Part shown: positions 4,040 to 6,560 of the stretch, piece by piece
How the letters are laid out: every line of letters starts with the position of its first letter
Position numbering within the stretch: position 1 is the stretch's first letter
Assembly: GCA_900550925.1 (NCBI GenBank)
Contig: URTU01000095.1
Coordinates: forward strand, 1 to 6,560
Direction: 5' to 3'
Origin: an uncultured Alistipes sp.
GTDB lineage: Bacteria > Bacteroidota > Bacteroidia > Bacteroidales > Rikenellaceae
DNA: 6,560 nt
The notes under the pieces: generated by a model
Told to the model about the DNA's origin: nothing
Databases searched by the model: none
What the model saw: only the letters and a program-made list of their open reading frames with translations
Position numbers and translations under genes: made by a program

Positions 4040-5977
4040 TCATTGATTTTCGGTCAGCTCCAGTTCGTAGGAGGCCTTCTCCCACTCGTGCATCAGGTGG
4101 TCGTAGCGTTTTTTCAGTTCGTCGTACTGTTTGTAGTCTTCCTCGTTGTACTCCGTCGCCGCGGCAAAACGGGCATCATAGGCCGCTATCTCGCCTTCGA
4201 TGCGTGACAGCTCATCCTCGATTCCCTCGACCGTGCGACGCAACTTGCGCAACAGCTTCTCCTGCTCCTTGCGCTGTTCGTACGACTGCTTGCCGGCCGA
4301 TACCTTCTCCGTTGCCTTAGTGTCGGATTTGGTGCGGTTGTCGCGGCGTTCGACCTCCTGAAGCGAATCGAGCTTGCGCTTCTCGAGGAAGTAATATATC
4401 CCGCCCAGATATTCGCGGACCTTCCCGTCGCGGAATTCGAACACCTTGTCGACCATGCCGTCGAGAAATTCGCGGTCGTGAGATACGATCACAGCCGTAC
4501 CGTCATATTTGCAGAGGGCATCCTTCAGGATATCCTTCGAGCGCATGTCCATGTGGTTCGTGGGCTCGTCCATAACCAGCAGGTTGTGCGGTTCGAGCAT
4601 CATGCGGGCCATCGCCAGACGGGCTCGTTCGCCGCCCGACAAGACCTTGACCTTCTTGTCGACATCCTCGCCGTGGAACAGGAACGCTCCCAGAATGTCC
4701 CGCAGACGGGTGCGGATATCGCCCACGGCAACCCGGTCGAGCGTATCGTAGACCGTGATCTCGCCATCCATCAGATCCTCCTGGTTCTGGGCATAGTATC
4801 CGATATTGATATTGGCGCCCAGACGGATGGTTCCTTCCGTGGGCTGGAGTTCGCCGACCAGCATACGGGCGAAAGTCGTTTTGCCTTCGCCGTTGCGGCC
4901 CACGAGGGCTATTTTCTGGCCGCGTTCGATGGTGAAGTTGGCACCGCTGAAGATCCGCTTCTCGCCGAAGGCCTTGCCGACATCCTTCACCTCGGCCACG
5001 ATCTGCCCGGAACGCGGTGCCGGCGGGAACTTGATGTTGAGGCGCGAAAGATCCTCCTCGTCGATCTCGATGCGTTCGAGCCGTTCGAGCTGCTTGATGC
5101 GCGACTGTACCTGATTGCTTTTGGTGGGCTTGTAGCGGAAGCGTTCGATGAACTCCTCGGTCTTTTCGATCATCCGCTGCTGGTTTTCGTAGGCGGCCAT
5201 CTGCTGCTGGCGGCGTTCGCGGCGCAGTTCGACATACTTGCTGTACGGAACCTTGTAGTCGTAGGCCCGTCCCAGCGAGATCTCGATGGTGCGGGTGGTG
5301 ACGTTGTCCAGGAAGGCGCGGTCGTGCGAAATCAGTACGACAGCACCCTGGTAGTTGCGCAGATACTCCTCGAGCCACTGTATCGACTCGATGTCGAGGT
5401 GGTTTGTAGGCTCGTCGAGCAGGAAGATCGACGGCCGGCGCAGCAGTATCTTGGCCAGCTCTATTCGCATTCGCCAGCCGCCCGAGAACTGGCTCGTCGG
5501 CCGGTCGAAATCCTCGCGCTTGAACCCGAGTCCCAACAGGGTCTTTTCGATGTCGGCATCGCGGGTCTCGCCTCCCAGGATGTGGTAACGGTCGTTGCAG
5601 TCGTTGAGCCGGTGCATCAGACGTTCGTATTCATCGCTGTGGTAGTCGGTGCGTTCGGCCAGCTGTGCGGTTATGTGTTCGATCTCGGCCTCGAGACTCA
5701 GTACCTGGTCGAAGGCCTTTGCTGTCTCGTCGAGCAGGGTGGTTGTGTCGGCCACCTTCATCTGCTGCGGCAGGTATCCGATCGTACAGTCGCCGGTCAC
5801 CGTTACGGCTCCCGACGTCGGTTGCTGCTCGCCTGTTATGATGCGCAGGAGCGTGGTCTTGCCGGCACCGTTTTTCCCCACCAGACCGATGCGGTCCTTG
5901 GGGTTGATCATGAAGGATATGTGGTCGAAAAGCGTCCAGCCGCCAAAACTGACGGTGAGGTTGTCGATAGCTATCAT
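4040..5977 (-). CDS. ABC-F family ATPase (ribosome-associated, two nucleotide-binding domains)
   Basis: A 645-aa cytosolic protein with two ABC ATPase domains and no membrane segments, so not a transporter. First domain: Walker A GKNGAGKTT at 34-42, signature FSGGW at 164-168, Walker B with D-loop IFLLDEPTNHLD at 184-195, switch His in LISHDR near 218. Second domain: Walker A GRNGEGKTT at 360-368, signature LSGGE at 446-450, Walker B LLVMDEPTNHMD at 466-477, SHDRE near 499-503. Both catalytic glutamates are present (Glu189, Glu471). The 240-310 linker is rich in Arg/Gln/Glu and contains RYKPTKSNQVQSRIKQLERL, the P-site tRNA-interaction motif region that defines ABC-F. Residues 535-645 form a charged C-terminal coiled coil like that of Uup-type members. 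ABC-F proteins act on stalled or initiating ribosomes, and some protect against antibiotics; this one resembles general housekeeping members. It follows rpe by 9 nt and is probably co-transcribed. Subfamily not assigned. Confidence 0.94.
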   Translation of the reverse strand: MIAIDNLTVSFGGWTLFDHISFMINPKDRIGLVGKNGAGKTTLLRIITGEQQPTSGAVTVTGDCTIGYLPQQMKVADTTTLLDETAKAFDQVLSLEAEIEHITAQLAERTDYHSDEYERLMHRLNDCNDRYHILGGETRDADIEKTLLGLGFKREDFDRPTSQFSGGWRMRIELAKILLRRPSIFLLDEPTNHLDIESIQWLEEYLRNYQGAVVLISHDRAFLDNVTTRTIEISLGRAYDYKVPYSKYVELRRERRQQQMAAYENQQRMIEKTEEFIERFRYKPTKSNQVQSRIKQLERLERIEIDEEDLSRLNIKFPPAPRSGQIVAEVKDVGKAFGEKRIFSGANFTIERGQKIALVGRNGEGKTTFARMLVGELQPTEGTIRLGANINIGYYAQNQEDLMDGEITVYDTLDRVAVGDIRTRLRDILGAFLFHGEDVDKKVKVLSGGERARLAMARMMLEPHNLLVMDEPTNHMDMRSKDILKDALCKYDGTAVIVSHDREFLDGMVDKVFEFRDGKVREYLGGIYYFLEKRKLDSLQEVERRDNRTKSDTKATEKVSAGKQSYEQRKEQEKLLRKLRRTVEGIEDELSRIEGEIAAYDARFAAATEYNEEDYKQYDELKKRYDHLMHEWEKASYELELTENQ

Positions 5978-5986
5978 CGTGTATTG

Positions 5987-6560
5987 TCAGGCATTTAGTA
6001 TTTTGAGGATTTCGGCTTCGGGGTCGGCCGAGCGGAAGACGGCGCTGCCGGCCACCAGGGCGTCGCAACCGGCTTCGTAGAGCATTCCGGCATTGGAGGC
6101 CGAGACTCCGCCGTCGATCTCGATCATCGTTTCGAGGCCTGCGCGGTCGATCATGCGGCGCAGTTCGCGCACCTTGTCGACACTCCCTTCGATGAAGCTC
6201 TGGCCACCGAACCCGGGTTCGACGCTCATCACCAGCACCAGGTCGACCAGCGGGAGGATATCGCGCAGCACCTCGACCGAAGTCGCCGGCTTGATCGACA
6301 CCCCGGCCTTCGCACCGGCCTTGCGGATCATTTCTATGCACCCCCTGGGATCGTACGTGGCTTCGTAGTGGAAGGTCACGATGTCGGCACCCGCCTGGGC
6401 GAAACGCTCGACGTAGCGTTCCGGCTCGACGATCATCAGATGCACGTCCAGGCACTTTGCGGTCGCCTTGCGAATGGACTTCAACACGGGAAAGCCGAAC
6501 GAGATGTTCGGTACGAACACCCCGTCCATCACGTCGATGTGGACCCACTCGGCCGCACTG
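5987..6560 (-). CDS. rpe: Ribulose-phosphate 3-epimerase, 5'-truncated by the window edge
   Basis: The reading frame stays open to base 6560, so the true start lies outside; 190 codons are visible of the roughly 215-220 usual for the family. The enzyme is a cytosolic TIM barrel that interconverts D-ribulose 5-phosphate and D-xylulose 5-phosphate in the pentose phosphate pathway. The family motifs appear in order: WVHIDVMDGVFVPNISFG (metal-binding His and catalytic Asp), LDVHLMIVEPERY (second metal-binding His), VEPGFGGQSF (mobile substrate loop), EIDGGVS (second catalytic Asp) and LVAGSAVF (phosphate-binding loop). An internal GTG at 6532 falls within the HIDVMDG motif and is not the start. 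The stop is 9 nt before the ABC-F start codon, indicating an operon with ABC-F downstream. No truncation or missing catalytic residue is seen in the visible part. Confidence 0.96.
   Translation of the reverse strand, partial: SAAEWVHIDVMDGVFVPNISFGFPVLKSIRKATAKCLDVHLMIVEPERYVERFAQAGADIVTFHYEATYDPRGCIEMIRKAGAKAGVSIKPATSVEVLRDILPLVDLVLVMSVEPGFGGQSFIEGSVDKVRELRRMIDRAGLETMIEIDGGVSASNAGMLYEAGCDALVAGSAVFRSADPEAEILKILNA

Noticed and set aside
4478..5998. A 506-codon open frame on the + strand, antisense to the ABC-F gene
   Set aside because: It mirrors the GC-rich codon use of the ABC-F gene; the translation is low in recognisable motifs and rich in His/Val/Glu/Leu patterns typical of antisense shadows, while the minus strand has every ABC-F motif.
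5631..6548. A 305-codon minus-strand frame across the rpe/ABC-F junction
   Set aside because: Its Arg/Gly/His-rich translation is a frame-shifted shadow of rpe and ABC-F, both of which have intact conserved motifs.

Overview
The window looks like a chromosomal segment from the phylum Bacteroidota, order Bacteroidales, most likely a GC-rich gut genus such as Alistipes. This rests on the protein styles (RlmB, a DUF4153 membrane protein, a C-terminally extended ABC-F ATPase), on A-rich rather than Shine-Dalgarno-like sequence before the start codons, and on matches to the Bacteroidota -7 promoter element TAnnTTTG. The genus is an inference from sequence style; no marker gene proves it.

Left part (1-2869), minus strand. 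Reading leftward come rlmB (23S rRNA 2'-O-methyltransferase, 2869-2135), a 224-nt gap, a large DUF4153-type membrane protein (1910-186), and the first 63 codons of a YgjP/DUF45-type zinc metallopeptidase that starts inside the stop of the membrane gene (ATGA overlap) and leaves the window at base 1. A -7 promoter element lies just upstream of rlmB.

Centre (2870-3249), no protein gene. This AT-rich stretch of about 380 nt is unlike the coding DNA on either side. Left to right it holds the rlmB promoter element, an 8-bp inverted repeat enclosing a perfect rightward TATATTTG element, and a series of nested complementary segments that fold on the + strand into one long, interrupted rod with an internal bubble and an apical hairpin. 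I call this a structured small RNA. It resembles 6S RNA in architecture, or it could be a long structured leader of the genes to its right. It is the most interesting element in the window.

Right of centre (3250-3985), plus strand. Two small, AT-rich genes lie 11 nt apart: a 131-aa secreted protein with an Sec-type signal peptide and an 80-aa probable lipoprotein. I recognise neither family. Two hairpins follow; the second is a strong intrinsic terminator. A 19-bp tandem duplication supplies the stop codon of the first gene.

Right part (3986-6560), minus strand. Ribulose-phosphate 3-epimerase (rpe, start outside the window) is followed 9 nt later by a 645-aa ABC-F ATPase whose transcript converges on the terminator at 3949-3985. 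The window is thus two housekeeping minus-strand blocks separated by an accessory-looking plus-strand island made of an RNA and two small exported proteins.
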